From Owenia fusiformis (taxonomy: Eukaryota; Annelida; Polychaeta; Sabellida; Oweniidae): DNA of 64,000 nucleotides. The stretch is taken from contig CAIIXF020000012.1 in NCBI GenBank assembly GCA_903813345.2, positions 20,846,184 to 20,910,183 of the forward strand, read 5' to 3'. Position 1 is the stretch's first letter, and every line of letters begins with the position of its first letter. The notes beneath the pieces are model-generated. The model made no database searches, was not told the origin of the DNA, and saw nothing but the letters and a program-made list of their open reading frames with translations. Positions 1 through 11,654 of the stretch are shown piece by piece. The translations under genes were made by a program, and so were the position numbers.

Positions 1-2917
1 TCAGAAATGCCAAAGGCATTTCTAAGATATGGTAACAGTTCTTATATACAACAAAACCATTTATGTTTTGGCAATTGAATATAAACATTAATTCGAACAA
101 ACCGAGTTCGACCCATCGAAGTTGACTGTAATGTAATTTATAAAAGAATCTGTTTTACGTTCAAATTTTACGCATGCAAATATTTTTCTTCGGTCATTTT
201 AGATATTCCTTTCAAAGATGAACCACAGTCAATCCACACTGTGGGGCTTATTGGCAAGACATGCTGCATTCCCCACAACTTGATGAGAATGAGGTTCCCC
301 ACTGTGCAGAATGCACCGGTTGACCATGAGGACAAAAGAGGCAACCTGGCTCCTGAGAAATGAAGGAGATATCGAAACTTGGAGGATATCAGTACTGTCA
401 ATATAAGGAGCCAAAACATAGCAAGCAAAAATTGAAGGATTGTGAGAAATACTCTGAATGACTAACACTGGTGATCAACTGTTTGTCTTTGTTTCAGTCT
501 AGCGGGACTTCCGATAGAAGAATTTGGTAAGACTTTTTATTTTATCACTTTCGTCCTTCAAAGGATAAGTCAGGATATATGCCCTTTTGGTCACTCACTT
601 AAATGTTTGTGAAATATGGTTTTTATTACTGTCCTGGTTATATTTGATAAGTATATGCACTTTTACCGAGTTTTGATACATAATGAATCCCCTGCTGAGA
701 GTTGAAATAAGTATGATAACGAAATACAAATAGTCGTTATCATAGAAAAAACACAAATGGCAACATGTATGACATACATGTAAAAAAAACTCAAAAACCC
801 ATGAAGAATTGAAAAGAAAATTATATTTTTGAGATATATTTTAGGTTTTTAAATTTTTTCAAACTTTTGAATTTCCCGCCAGTTTAATTTGAAGGGGAAA
901 AACAAGATGGCTGCCATTTGATGTAGGAAATATCAGAAAAAAAGTTGCTTCACTTTTCATTTTCACATTGAGCACAACTCAAAACTGGGTGCTCTGATCA
1001 GTACCTTTGAGTCTCTATAATCCCTTAATTAAAAACATAAATTCATCAATCAAAAAATACCATTCAATGTGCTTACAAAGAAAGTAAGCAATGTTTTGGG
1101 GATATGTCTCAAACTTATTGTATAATCATTCATTCAGTATTTGAACTTGAATTTTTTTTTCAATTCTGGCAAATTGATATACATTGTCTTCAACCCACAA
1201 CTTGAATAACCCCCGAGGAAATATTTTCAAAGGCTGACAGAATGTCATGTTAGGGTCTAAAATAGTTTATACTTTAATCTCTTTTACACTCAAATTAAAT
1301 CAAACCTTCAGGAACTGGGAATTATATTACAACGCTTATATGACGAGAAGTGTGCCATGGCAAGACAGGATGCTATGGCGCCAAATAAGAGGTTCGAATT
1401 AAGGTTTATTTGATGGGAATACATTAAATATTAATAACGTATTTATGTTTTCGAAGATAGAATTGTTAATTCAAAGTATAATTAAGATACACTTTATCAA
1501 AATATGGAAGTCAATGTTGTATTAATAAAATTGAGCCTTATGAAGGGTTATGAAGTGTAGACCCAGATAATCCCAAATAAAGGGATGGAAGGAATCCATA
1601 ATATACCTGATTAGGCCTGACAAGATAATTTATTATTCTAAGACAAGAAATTCTGTTAAAGGGGCAACAAGGCCTGTAGAGAGAAAATATGAAAATTTTA
1701 ACTTTTTCTGAGCTATCAAGGGAAAATTTGGCTTAAAGGGTTCTGATAGGCTTCCCGTATAAAAACAATATGGCGGCTCCAGGCGAGTCAACTGGATCAG
1801 TCCATTTTTTAGAAATAAGGGGAGTTCTGTAAAATCCAGTTTATTGAAATTGTCTTTGAGATAAAGTTATCCGTTTATAATGATTTTGAAAACGTTATCC
1901 ATAGAGTGATTGCGTTCAAAGAATACATGTACAACAGCCAATATAAATCCTTGTATTAGAACTGCTTTGTTTCATTTGTAGGATATTTCATATGCCAAGC
2001 TGTGTGCTATTACGTTATGGGGAAATTTAGATGCCAATTTTTCCTTATTATACACAAATAGAAGATCCTGAAACTTCACCCATAAATGTGGAATTGATTT
2101 GTCAAAATAAAAATCACCCTTTTATAAATGTGTGACGATCTATAATATACTTATGCTATATAACAGTTAGAGGTGTTGACACAACGACCTCGAACCTGTG
2201 AACCCTTGAGTATTATTCCGGGATCGGGCCTTTTATACTAAACGGTGAGCAACACCAGAAACGAGCGTTCGATTTGCTAAACGATATGCGTCACCCTTTA
2301 ACATCTTCTTTGACATACCTATTTTCTTAAAATGTATGGATAAAATATCAATTTCAATAAGACGTGGAAATCCACTTTTATATCTTTAAGATCCAGCATG
2401 TTTCAAGAGGAATATCAGCTGAAATAATGTTTATCGAGGGGGTTTCTTTGTAGATAATTAAAATAGATGTAAGTCTTGATGAGATATCCAAACTTAAATA
2501 TATTTTGACACTGGTCCACGATCGTTGAACCTCTGTACTTTAACAACATTTCTTTAATGAAAAAGACTTTAGATCTAATCAACATACATACAATGATGCA
2601 AAAGCAACAAATACAGTGATCTACAAAATTTCGGACTATGTAGTGTAATGCCCCGTGAACTGTATGAAGCCTCCGATGCAGATAGAAGAACTGGAGCATT
2701 TTGGGGGCGGGTGGTACCACCAAAACTACCCATTGGGAACATTGCCGCTAATGTTTTTTCCTAAAACTCTGTTAATCGATTGTTTGTGTATTTTTGTTAA
2801 CTATTGGAATATATTCACGTATAAAAAACAAAACTACCCCTTCGAAAAGATTCGGATGGCATCGGATCGGAAGCATGCGCAAAGTTGCGCTCCGGTTTTC
2901 ATGTCTGCGTTCCAATC
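1..2917. other. No gene recognised
   Basis: AT-rich sequence with many short stop-bounded frames and no frame that resembles a known protein family. I see no clear inverted or tandem repeat longer than about 40 bp and no splice-flanked open exon. It is best treated as intergenic or intronic DNA. Confidence 0.5.
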
Positions 2918-2933
2918 GCTAAAGCTACGTTCA

Positions 2934-3915
2934 CACCAATGGCGCTTTGATGGCGCTTTAAAGCGGCTTGTAAAGCGGCACCAAAGCGTAACAAAGCTTG
3001 ATTAAAGCGTCGGGGTCGTAATAGGTAGTAGAAAAGCTCGAAGTAAAGCGGGATGTTCGACAAGAGCGCAAAAAATTAAAACTGTTAAAGCGGCTTGTAA
3101 AGCGGCATCAAAGCGTAACAAAGCTTGATTAAAGCGTCGGGGTCGTAATTGTAAACTGTTTAAAAATTTGGGGCGCTCAGTTACGAATTGATAAAAGCGC
3201 CGAGAGCGTATCAAAGCTTAGCAAACCGTAACAAAGCTCAGCAAAGCTTGACCCAAAGCGTAGGAAAGCTTAACAGAGATTGGTTCAAAGCGGGGACCCC
3301 AGTCTCTTCACTGTCTGTTACCACTTGAAACGCTTCGTTAGATGTCTCAAGATTTGCTACGATCTGGCATGAAGATCTGACACCAGGTCAGAAGCTTTCA
3401 TCAATATCTGAGACTCTTTGTTACACTTTCATGAAGGACTCTCAAGCTTTCCAACGAATTGAGACGCTAAATAATCAAGGATTGAAACGCTTTGCTAGGC
3501 TTTGTTACGCTTGACAAGTTTCCACACGCTATATCACGCCGTGCGAGAAACATCATATCTTCCTCAGATAGGTCATGCTCTGGTCCATCTGGAATTTCTG
3601 GATCTTGTTGTTCTGCCATCGTGTTCTCGAGTCAAAGATGCATTGGTTTTATGGATCTACTGCATCTTTATATAGTCATTTGATCAAAAGCGGCATGAAA
3701 TCGGCGATCTCGACATTTTCCAATGCGTGACAGAGCTTAACAGAGCTTGGCAATTGTATCAGAGCCTGATTTAAAGCGTCATATTATCGCATCAAAGCGT
3801 AATAATGCTTATCAAAGCGTGATTTCAAGCGTAACAAAGCCTGGTCAAAGCGGGATCAAAGCGTGAGGAACCTATCAGAGCTATGTTAACCTTTCCTACG
3901 CTTTGGATCAAGCTT
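2934..3915. repeat. Dispersed element of helically phased AAAGC words
   Basis: Two blocks (about 2940-3295 and 3720-3880) consist mainly of the word AAAGC with variants GAGC and AAAAC. The reverse word GCTTT dominates the middle (about 3300-3520). In 3721-3860 the C of successive words falls at relative positions 9, 19, 38, 50, 61, 71, 81, 91, 103, 113, 124 and 135, which averages 10.5 bp per step once the missing word near 29 is counted. Within the first block a stretch of about 60 bp is repeated directly (about 2962-3030 and 3088-3150). The left edge carries TTCACACCAA, resembling the terminal TATCACACCAA of the MITE family at 9963. I could not find a matching right terminus, so the copy may be truncated. 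No coding potential is recognised. Confidence 0.7.
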
Positions 3916-3919
3916 TTCC

Positions 3920-6250
3920 ATGTAGGCACCCGCAAACGCGTTATTCGTACGAACCGTTTGCTATAGTCTTGTTATTTCGGGAAGTGAGCCATTCTGTCAA
4001 TGTTTTCACCTATTTTGCCTGGAAATCCCCAGCCTGTCGTGTATCCGATGAATACGCCGATTCATAATGAAAGTTGCCATATTGTGAACGAAAAACACGA
4101 TTTAAAAGAGTCTAAATAAGTAGCAATTGTCGAAAGAATCTTTTTTTTAAATTTAACCATTTGGACTTGACCAAAATATTCCAGTTAATAATATTGACTT
4201 GTTATTGGAACGATTCTAACTTGTAGAACACATTGAGGTTAAACCATTTGGAAGTGTCCAACAACTCCATAAACGTTATATATTTCCAACAAATCATCAC
4301 CGTGGATGAGGACAGTGAAAGAAGTTGTCTGAGTGATACTATCTAAATGATTATCATTAATTAATGATTAATTAATTACAAAATGTGTGAATAGTAAGTA
4401 CAAAAACTCCAATAAAACAAAAACTCAATGCAATTTTTTCAAAAGCATAGACAAATTATGAAGCAACAGAACGTATGAATACCATTAGAAGACAATTCCA
4501 AATCGTTATTTTTATCACGTCGAAGGCATTAAGTGTACAATTCGCAGTCGTTCACCTAGTGATTACAAGACAAGTCCATGTCAGAATAATGGCCATTCGC
4601 CGTCGTTAATTCCACTTTGTTCATTTCGGACATTTATTGCAAATTGAAGGTACAGATACTAAGATATTAATACGATCTTTATTGTTAATGTAGTGGATAG
4701 TGTTCCACGTTATAAATGATATTTTTGTTTAAACCTAGTTAAATGACACTAATGGAGATTTAGAGCATATTTCTGGCACTTTTTGTTATCTAATGCCCAT
4801 AAATATGATCTATGATGGCACGATTGCCAAAATAGATACGTGAGTGTGACAGAGTTCCACACTTTCAATAAAATACAACGATTTCATTTCAAATAATTGA
4901 TTTTTACGATGGACATTCCCATTCATGTTCGTATGCATATTTATACAATCGTACACTGCTGTAAGGAATAGCGACATCTAATAATACTACTAATAGATGC
5001 AGCACTCTGCCGGATGCTGCGCATACTTGTATGAGATAATAAATCAAATACTAGTAGGTGATAACGCTTCAGGATACACAATTGCAAATAAATGTCCATG
5101 ATCGACAAGGACTCATCAGTCAGTTATGATTATGAAGATACACTCATGAAGTAGCTTCATAGTGCTTTTGGTTAATATGGTGAAAAAGATTTTCCATGCT
5201 AATCAAGTAGATTGAGTATAGACATTTTAGAAAACCGAAGACAAATTACTAATATTCATATACTGTAGTATTTTCTCAATTGAAGGCCGATGACTTTCTA
5301 TGTGTGATATTGTTACATTTCGCCAAACGGCGTTTTCAATTAACAAGCAATGCGTTGGTAACATATTTGATCGTGAATGATTAGAATTTAGAAAGCGTCC
5401 CTTTTCACGCCGAAAACATGCCTAAATTAGTAGTCTCCTCATACAAATCCAGCGAAACCAACGATAACGTTTTATTCTACAGTATATTCATTGTATTAAA
5501 GAGATCAAGAGTATACCGATGCCTATGTTTTTTAAGTCCATCACTGTATAAGGAGACATATCTATCAAAATACTTGTATAACGTACACACTATATTAATT
5601 ATTTTCACTCGGTACACATGGACCTCTCTTTTTGCAATTTGTCATTCATAGGCGAAGGTGCATGCAGTGCATTTGATGCTTTTTATGTCTTTAGTACCTA
5701 TGTTAAGAACATCCGGTATATCTATTTCCTTCAGTACCTCTAATGACATTAGTCCCTCTGTTATCTTAACTGAATCCAGTATATTTGGTACTTCCAGCAC
5801 CCTTGGCACTTATACCTCTTTTAGTACCTGTACTTATACCTTGGTAATGGATGTAATGTCCTATCAGGCAAATCAACGCAGTTACATAGACGGCTTGTAT
5901 AGATTTCTTCCTAGTTATCATTGTTGCTTCTGTTTATTACATGGTGATAAATGGTAATTGTATATAAGGGCTAAACTCACGTTATATTTGTTTAAAGGGT
6001 CTTGTTGATATCTATTAAGTTAGATATCTTTGTTGTCAGGCCTTTGTTGTCGAGTCTGGTAGCACGAATTCAAATCAGACAATACATTGGTTGATTAAAT
6101 CATCCACAAGTACTGAGTCAAGTGCAAAATTCTTTTCACACTTTGCAAAAGATTTTGTAGAGTATGACTCAAAAGAATGAATTTGTTTGCAAGGAAACAT
6201 TTTTGCAAGTGTGCAAGTATAAGTAGGTTAACCTTGTATTAGTGAATGTA
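3920..6250. other. No gene recognised; local palindrome and AGTACC-rich patch
   Basis: Nothing coding is recognised. A short AT palindrome made of ATTAATTAATGA-type words lies at about 4350-4377. A patch at about 5690-5850 repeats degenerate AGTACC and TACTTCC words and gives a serine- and threonine-rich open frame (5658-5957). I read that as a product of the simple repeat, not as a gene. Confidence 0.4.
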
Positions 6251-6270
6251 ACGAACGCCTGTCGAATACC

Positions 6271-6372
6271 GGATTAACCTACTATTTTATGACCAACTCA
6301 TTGAAATATGAATGGAATAGTGGCAGGTACTATTCATATTTAAATGAGTTGACCAAAATAGTAGGTTAATCC
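6271..6372. repeat. Foldback palindrome, arms about 45 bp
   Basis: The left arm starting GGATTAACCTACTATTTT is the reverse complement of the right arm ending AAAATAGTAGGTTAATCC, with small mismatches and a loop of about 15 nt. It is a small foldback or MITE-type insertion. No target duplication is certain. Confidence 0.75.
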
Positions 6373-6849
6373 GAACAGAACAGATCGTAAGTCATTGTTA
6401 CAAACAGGAAAGTAAGCAAGTTACTATTTGGGCGATGCCGTATGAGGTGTGTCCCCCTCGGTTAATATGACGATGCAAGAGCTAATGCATGAATCTAGGG
6501 GAGACTAAAAGACCCACTTTGCTTATTTTCAATGTTTTTTTGGCAAAATAGATACTTTAATTTGAATTTTATCAATGTCATTGAAAGATGGCGAAGTTGT
6601 TTGGATTCCATGATTCATTAATTGTTATAGAAGTGTCGCCATCTTTTGAACCAAAGATTATTTACAACATGCTCTTTGTTTATATATCACATGTGCATGC
6701 ACTACTAATAATCTCTAAACTTAAACTTAAACTTATTTTTTTCTTGGTTCAATATTAAAGCAAATCAAACCTTGTTTCATATTTGATCGAGTTTGTGAGT
6801 AACATTCTTCAACGAATATTTTTTTCTTTTTTCTTCTGAATTAAGTATA

Positions 6850-7065
6850 GTGGGCCTTTAAGAGGAGGAAACCCCCAGAGCTTTAGCGATGACAGACACA
6901 TTACGTCTCTTGCGTAACCCCTTCGTTTGCGAAAATTCTCACCGGTTAGTTTTCACGTCGTTATGATGTTTTAATCGATGCATATTCCTTACATCTTTCT
7001 TTATCTTGATGTGAAATAAAAAACTATGGTTTTGGTTAACACGCCAAAAATTAACATACAATAAT
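6850..7065 (+). repeat. Dispersed repeat, copy 1 (uninterrupted)
   Basis: About 200 bp running from GAGGAGGAAACCCCCAGAG to the AACACGCCAAAAATTAAC region. It is homologous to 37238-37329 plus 37830-37945, where the same repeat is split by a later insertion. The uninterrupted copy acts as the empty site for that insertion. Confidence 0.65.
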
Positions 7066-7364
7066 ATTATTCGAAGCGTTATTACAAACTTCGAATCCGC
7101 CATTTTTGTTTGTCGATTTGGACCAATCAGGACGTTGGGTCATCTCAATACAGATTTACATTATAGACGTACGTCATCTTTGAATCCTAGGGTTTCTCCC
7201 CCTCTTGGGAGACTTCAGGAATGTTCTTCGAATGGAATCTCACATGTTGCACCCAATACTTTTTATTCAATATTATCCTAGGTCCTAGCACTATAACGTG
7301 CGTCACCATTTAAAAGCCTGCACGGTAACCTTGGTTTTTATATCAACATGAATTCAAAATTCGC

Positions 7365-7490
7365 CATGCGGCTGCCGTAGGAAATGTGACTGCAAGAGTA
7401 TCTGACCGCAGAAATTCTACGGCGAGCGTAGAAATCTTACTGACCGCAGAAATGATAGACAGTACGGTCTCCGTAGCAAATATCACATGG
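7365..7490. repeat. Fragment of the CCCCARTCACATTT foldback family
   Basis: It contains GCGGCTGCCGTAGGAAATGT, CGGCGAGCGTAG and repeated GACCGCAGAAAT words. The same words occur in the elements at 35161-35323 and 37330-37814. It looks like a partial copy without the CACCCCA terminus. Confidence 0.55.
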
Positions 7491-7639
7491 GATACGCGGT
7501 TTACTGTCTGAAATCTTGGATTGTAACTGTGAGGTATATCAGATCAATTGTGCGATGGGCCAAATGTGTAGGCTACTTCCAAATTCGTACATATTGCTTA
7601 AACTTAAAAGACAAATGGGCAAAGCCCTCCACTGACATT

Positions 7640-8266
7640 GATTATCGGTTATCAGTTCCGGCCTCGTGAACTATCTTTCCACCCGAACTACGGTTCTCAC
7701 AACGCGAATATCGACACCGAGCTCCCCGCACACCGAGTTCCCACATCACGAACAATTTGTACATAGTACATCCGGGTGCTTAGAATTCCAGGTTATATGC
7801 CAAAATGTCGGATGATGTCAACGGAGTGAGGGAAATCAGGAAACAAAATGCACATTTTCACCGCTTTCGCCGAACTTTATTAGAAAAGCATGCCACGTTG
7901 ACATCGACGCACGCCCCGAATTCGTAGGGTTTTGCATGAAGAGTTCAACGGGATCGCAAAGTAGTCCCGAAATTTTGTGTTTCTTTCTTGGAGCTTGAAA
8001 ATACTGCTATTTTTAATTGTTAGATATTGATCAACATGCATGAACAATTGGAAAAGTATTTTTTCCGAATTCAAATAAAAATACAATTATTGGAATTTTA
8101 GTACTCTGTCATAATACACAGTATGTGGGAACTCGATGCGCGAGAAGAGAAATATGTTCGGGAGAGGAACTGGTGGTTCGCGACTAAAGAATCGATATTC
8201 GCGTTGTGAGAACCGTGATTCGGTTAGAAGGAATGTAGAAGTTCGCGAGGTCGAAACTGATGACCG
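7640..8266. mobile_element. Inverted-repeat element, arms about 120 bp
   Basis: The left arm (about 7640-7760) and right arm (about 8118-8266) are imperfect inverted repeats. Both contain GGTTCTCACAACGCGAATAT (left) or its complement (right), and the outer part pairs ATCAGTTCCGGCCTCG with its complement. About 360 bp lie between the arms, without a recognised gene; the minus-strand frame at 7880-8086 matches nothing I know. Likely a non-autonomous DNA transposon; the exact ends and target duplication are unresolved. Confidence 0.6.
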
Positions 8267-8269
8267 CCT

Positions 8270-9860
8270 TGTCGAAGTCTAGGACGCCTGATTATTTTTT
8301 AGCATTTTTCGGCTTTGGAATCAGTCCCGTCTTGTGGTGCGCCCTATAAATATGAAATATCTCAGACTCCAACAACCAGATACCTCCAAAGCGTGATTTT
8401 CATAACTTATGTTTTGAGGGGGAGGTGTACAGGTAAGGTACAGTCAAAGCGTAACGGCCTGCGTTTCCTATCATAAATCGATTTATTGATAAACTCGTTA
8501 GTTTGATCCAATCAACTTAAAGCTCTGATAATCAAAGTTATGCTTTTTTCTAGCTCTATCTTTTGAATCATGGCTTGTATTGTTTGTTCCAGGCACATCA
8601 AATAGAAAGGTCGATCAAAACATAAATATAGCAGTATTCCAAGCAAGAAACGCAAGGAAATATTTCCAAAGCCTCGTCGGATAAATCATTAAATCTACGA
8701 CCATGAACTGAACATCTGAGTATTTCAATTGAAAAATGCAGGAATGGCGTTCGTTAAAAGTTCAAATAAGCCATCGATTTAGAATCATCACAAATAGAAA
8801 TACTATTGGGAAAAATATACGTAATTATAATAACGTCAATAAATATTTTCATATGTGTAACAGTTTTAGTGCAGGATTTGCGGATGAAACTTCAAACAAC
8901 AGGTAGAGATCAGTAGCTATATCTGGTTTCCAGTGTCGGAGGAGAAGAAGAGGTGAATTTCCAAACCTCTTCTATTTAAGGAAGTGTTATTGTCATGGAG
9001 GAAAGTTGGATGATATGTTGTTAGTGAAGGTCAAAATACTATATCTAGCAATTCACGCCATGGTAAGGCATATTTTAATAATTTCACATTTGCACACAGT
9101 TTCGAATTCGTTATATATGCAGCAGTAAATTTTGTGGCAACGTGTAGAAGTCATATCATATATCACGGGTGTTAAGCCACGATGACACCATGAGCACATG
9201 CTTTGAGGATCCGCGTTGTTTAAACCTACCGTCGAGCTCACTTATACATTAAGCCCCGTTACACAGTCATGATACCGCCGAGCAAGCTCATTGCATCATC
9301 GTGTCTGCTTTACCCCCCGTGATATATGATAACCTTCTGAAATCTTCTATTGTATTCCTTATATATGTACACAATCAATCTTAGATGTGATATGGTAGTT
9401 CATTGCACTGTCAGCTAGATATCGTATGAAGTGGGCTATTCTGTGGAATTTTAAGTTATTTTTGTTCAACATCAATCATGAAAACTCCACTATGACTCCT
9501 GGTTCAAAACCACTCCTATTTGCAAAATGGTCGCCATTTTTGTCTCGCGAAATTCACGTTCCTAGCTTCACAAATAATCTCAGGTGTCCTGCGTTGTAAA
9601 AAGCCATGTCACTGTAAAGAGCAGTTGTTTGAAATAATTTGTTACAAAAAATCGGCAAAAAATATCCGTTTTTTATTTTTAGCCATTTTAGTTAACATTG
9701 ATTTGTCCATCTGTCTCGCGAAATTCACTTTTGGCCCATTTCCTAGCTTTACAAATAATTTCAGGTGTCCTGCATTGTACAAAGCGTCACCTTCAATGAC
9801 CTTTTCAGGGTCAAAAAACTTGTTTCAAATTAACAATTCTTTTATGAATTTTACTTTCAT
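8270..9860. other. No gene recognised; short tandem duplication
   Basis: Mostly featureless. A block containing TCTCGCGAAATTCACGTTCC followed by a CAGGTGTCCTGC stretch (about 9543-9605) recurs at about 9710-9785, giving a diverged direct duplication of about 60-75 bp with a spacing of about 170 bp. It spans an open frame at 9520-9939 that I do not regard as a gene. Confidence 0.4.
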
Positions 9861-9862
9861 AA

Positions 9863-11090
9863 CCCGACTATCACACCAAACTATACTAGTTCTCACTACG
9901 TTCTCAAAAACGGGTCTGAACTGTGTTAGACGAACTTGAACGAGAAGATCGGCTAGGACTTACCCTACTATCACACCAAACTAGTTCTCACTACGTTCTC
10001 GAAAACGGGCTTCAACTGTGTACGAACGGACTGGACGTACTAAGAACCGTTTGGGGTCTATTTACAAACTTCATCGAACGTACTCGAACGGGTAGGTCCT
10101 CTAGAACTAAGAACATGCTCAAAATTTTCTCGTGGTCGATACGTTCTACAATTAGAACGTGTGACAACGTACTAACGACGAGCCGGACGTACTACGAACG
10201 GAACCGTCGTACTTCAATCCTACTAGGGACGTTTTAACAACGAGTTGAACTGTCTGAGGACGTATTGAGAACGAGGTTGAACTAATTGCAAACTTGTTTA
10301 AACTGATTAAGAACGTATTTAAGACTGCTTATGAACGAATTAGCAAAGATATAGCTATCACACCAAACAAGATGCCACTGCGTTCTTCAAAACTGGTTTT
10401 AAACTGTGTGCGAACGGAATGAGCGTAGTTGCAACTTTCTAAGGTCTATTTACGAACTTCGTGGACTTTCCCGGACGGGGAATGTGATTTAGAATTTTGA
10501 ATCGATTCAAAATTCGATGGCGACCATACCGTTCTGTAATTAGGTCATGATGACCTTTTAGACTAAGGGACGCCGTTGCACACCGACGTGGTGCGACCTG
10601 AACGAACTGCGAACGAGATGGACGTATTGAAGACTGTTTATGAACGAAGTAGCTAATTATTTTAGACATATTTCCCGACCACGGCCAGATTGAGCCCGCT
10701 TTACGACATTTTCGTAGGACTGGCAAGAAAGGGTAAGAACTAGTTTGGTGTGATAGGGGGGTTAGAGCATTCTCAAAATTTTCTGGTGGTCACCACATTC
10801 TGCAATCAGAACGAGTGACAACGTACTTAAGATGAGCTGGACGTAGTACGAACGGAAATGTCGTACTTCAATCCTACGAGGGACGTTTTTAGAACGAGTT
10901 GAACTGCCTTGGAGTTGGGACGTATTGAGAACGAGGTTGAACTAATCGCAAACGGGTTTAAACTGGACGTATAAAGACTGTTTATGAACGACTTAGCAAA
11001 AATATAGCTATCACACATAACTAGTTGCCACTGCGTTCCTGAAAACGTTGTCGAACTGATTTTAAACTATTTGCGAACGAATATTTTTTG
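9863..11090. mobile_element. Older host copy of the phased RAAC MITE, interrupted
   Basis: The left part (9863-9962) starts with CCGACTATCACACCAAACTA, and the right part resumes at 10762. The two join seamlessly when aligned with the inserted copy: the text before the break matches inner positions near 10080-10115 and the text after matches 10115-10380. The copy was therefore split by a second member of its own family. A degraded internal terminus-like motif, CTATCACACATAACTAG, lies at 11008. The right end is not clear. Confidence 0.7.
9963..10761. mobile_element. Harbinger-type MITE with phased RAAC words
   Basis: An element of 799 bp bounded by inverted termini CCCTACTATCACACCAAACT (left) and the complement ending GTGATAGGGGGG (right). 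It is flanked by a 3-bp direct repeat, TTA, at 9960-9962 and 10762-10764. A TTA/TAA target is typical of the PIF/Harbinger superfamily (established knowledge), so it is best read as a Tourist-like MITE. There is no transposase. Inside, AAC or GAC words recur at 10-11 bp; for about 10218-10325 the intervals are 11, 11, 10, 11, 10, 11, 11 and 11. It sits inside an older copy of the same family. Confidence 0.8.
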
Positions 11091-11347
11091 ACGTTGTAAA
11101 ATTGATGAGGGCACTTTTGATAACAATTCTAATTTGATATTAGCGAAACAAATGATAACATATTTGGTATGTCCAGAATGCTCATAGCCCATATTTAATG
11201 ATTCATCGAGTTTCTTTAGATTAAACTAAGTATGACTTTTTCCTTTGAACGTGCGTGACAACAAATTGTCGCATCTCGATTTTTCCTTTGAGATTTAGTA
11301 GTCTGAATTCAGGAGATCTGGGAGCCCGTGTCTAATTCTACGATATA

Positions 11348-11654
11348 ATGATTACTTTATTTGGATTAAATGACAATTGAAGACACCTCAACATATTGCC
11401 ATTTTAGCACTATTTTAGCACTATTTTCACTATTTGCAACGTGATTGTACATGGGATCGGGACATAGTATGAACATGAACATCCAGTGATTGTTGTGTCT
11501 GATTTTAGCAAACCATTCAACAATCACTGGATGTTCACGTTCATACTATGTCCCGATCCCATGTACAATCACGTTGCAAATAGTGAAAATAGTGCTAAAA
11601 TGGCAATATGTTGAGGTGTCTTCAATTGTCATTTAATCCAAATAAAGTAATCAT
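11348..11654. repeat. Long near-perfect hairpin, arms 148 and 137 bp
   Basis: Left arm 11348-11495 and right arm 11518-11654 are reverse complements over their full length, with a 22-nt loop. I see one substitution (GAACATGAAC against GAACGTGAAC) and one 11-bp difference: the left arm carries an extra TTTTAGCACTA unit, seen as a doubled TTTTAGCACTATTTTAGCAC. If transcribed, either strand would form a very long double-stranded stem. No protein and no certain target duplication. Confidence 0.92.

Noticed and set aside
5658-5957. Ser/Thr-rich open frame resembling a mucin-like protein
   Set aside because: The composition follows degenerate AGTACC-type repeats in the DNA; no signal peptide or splice support.
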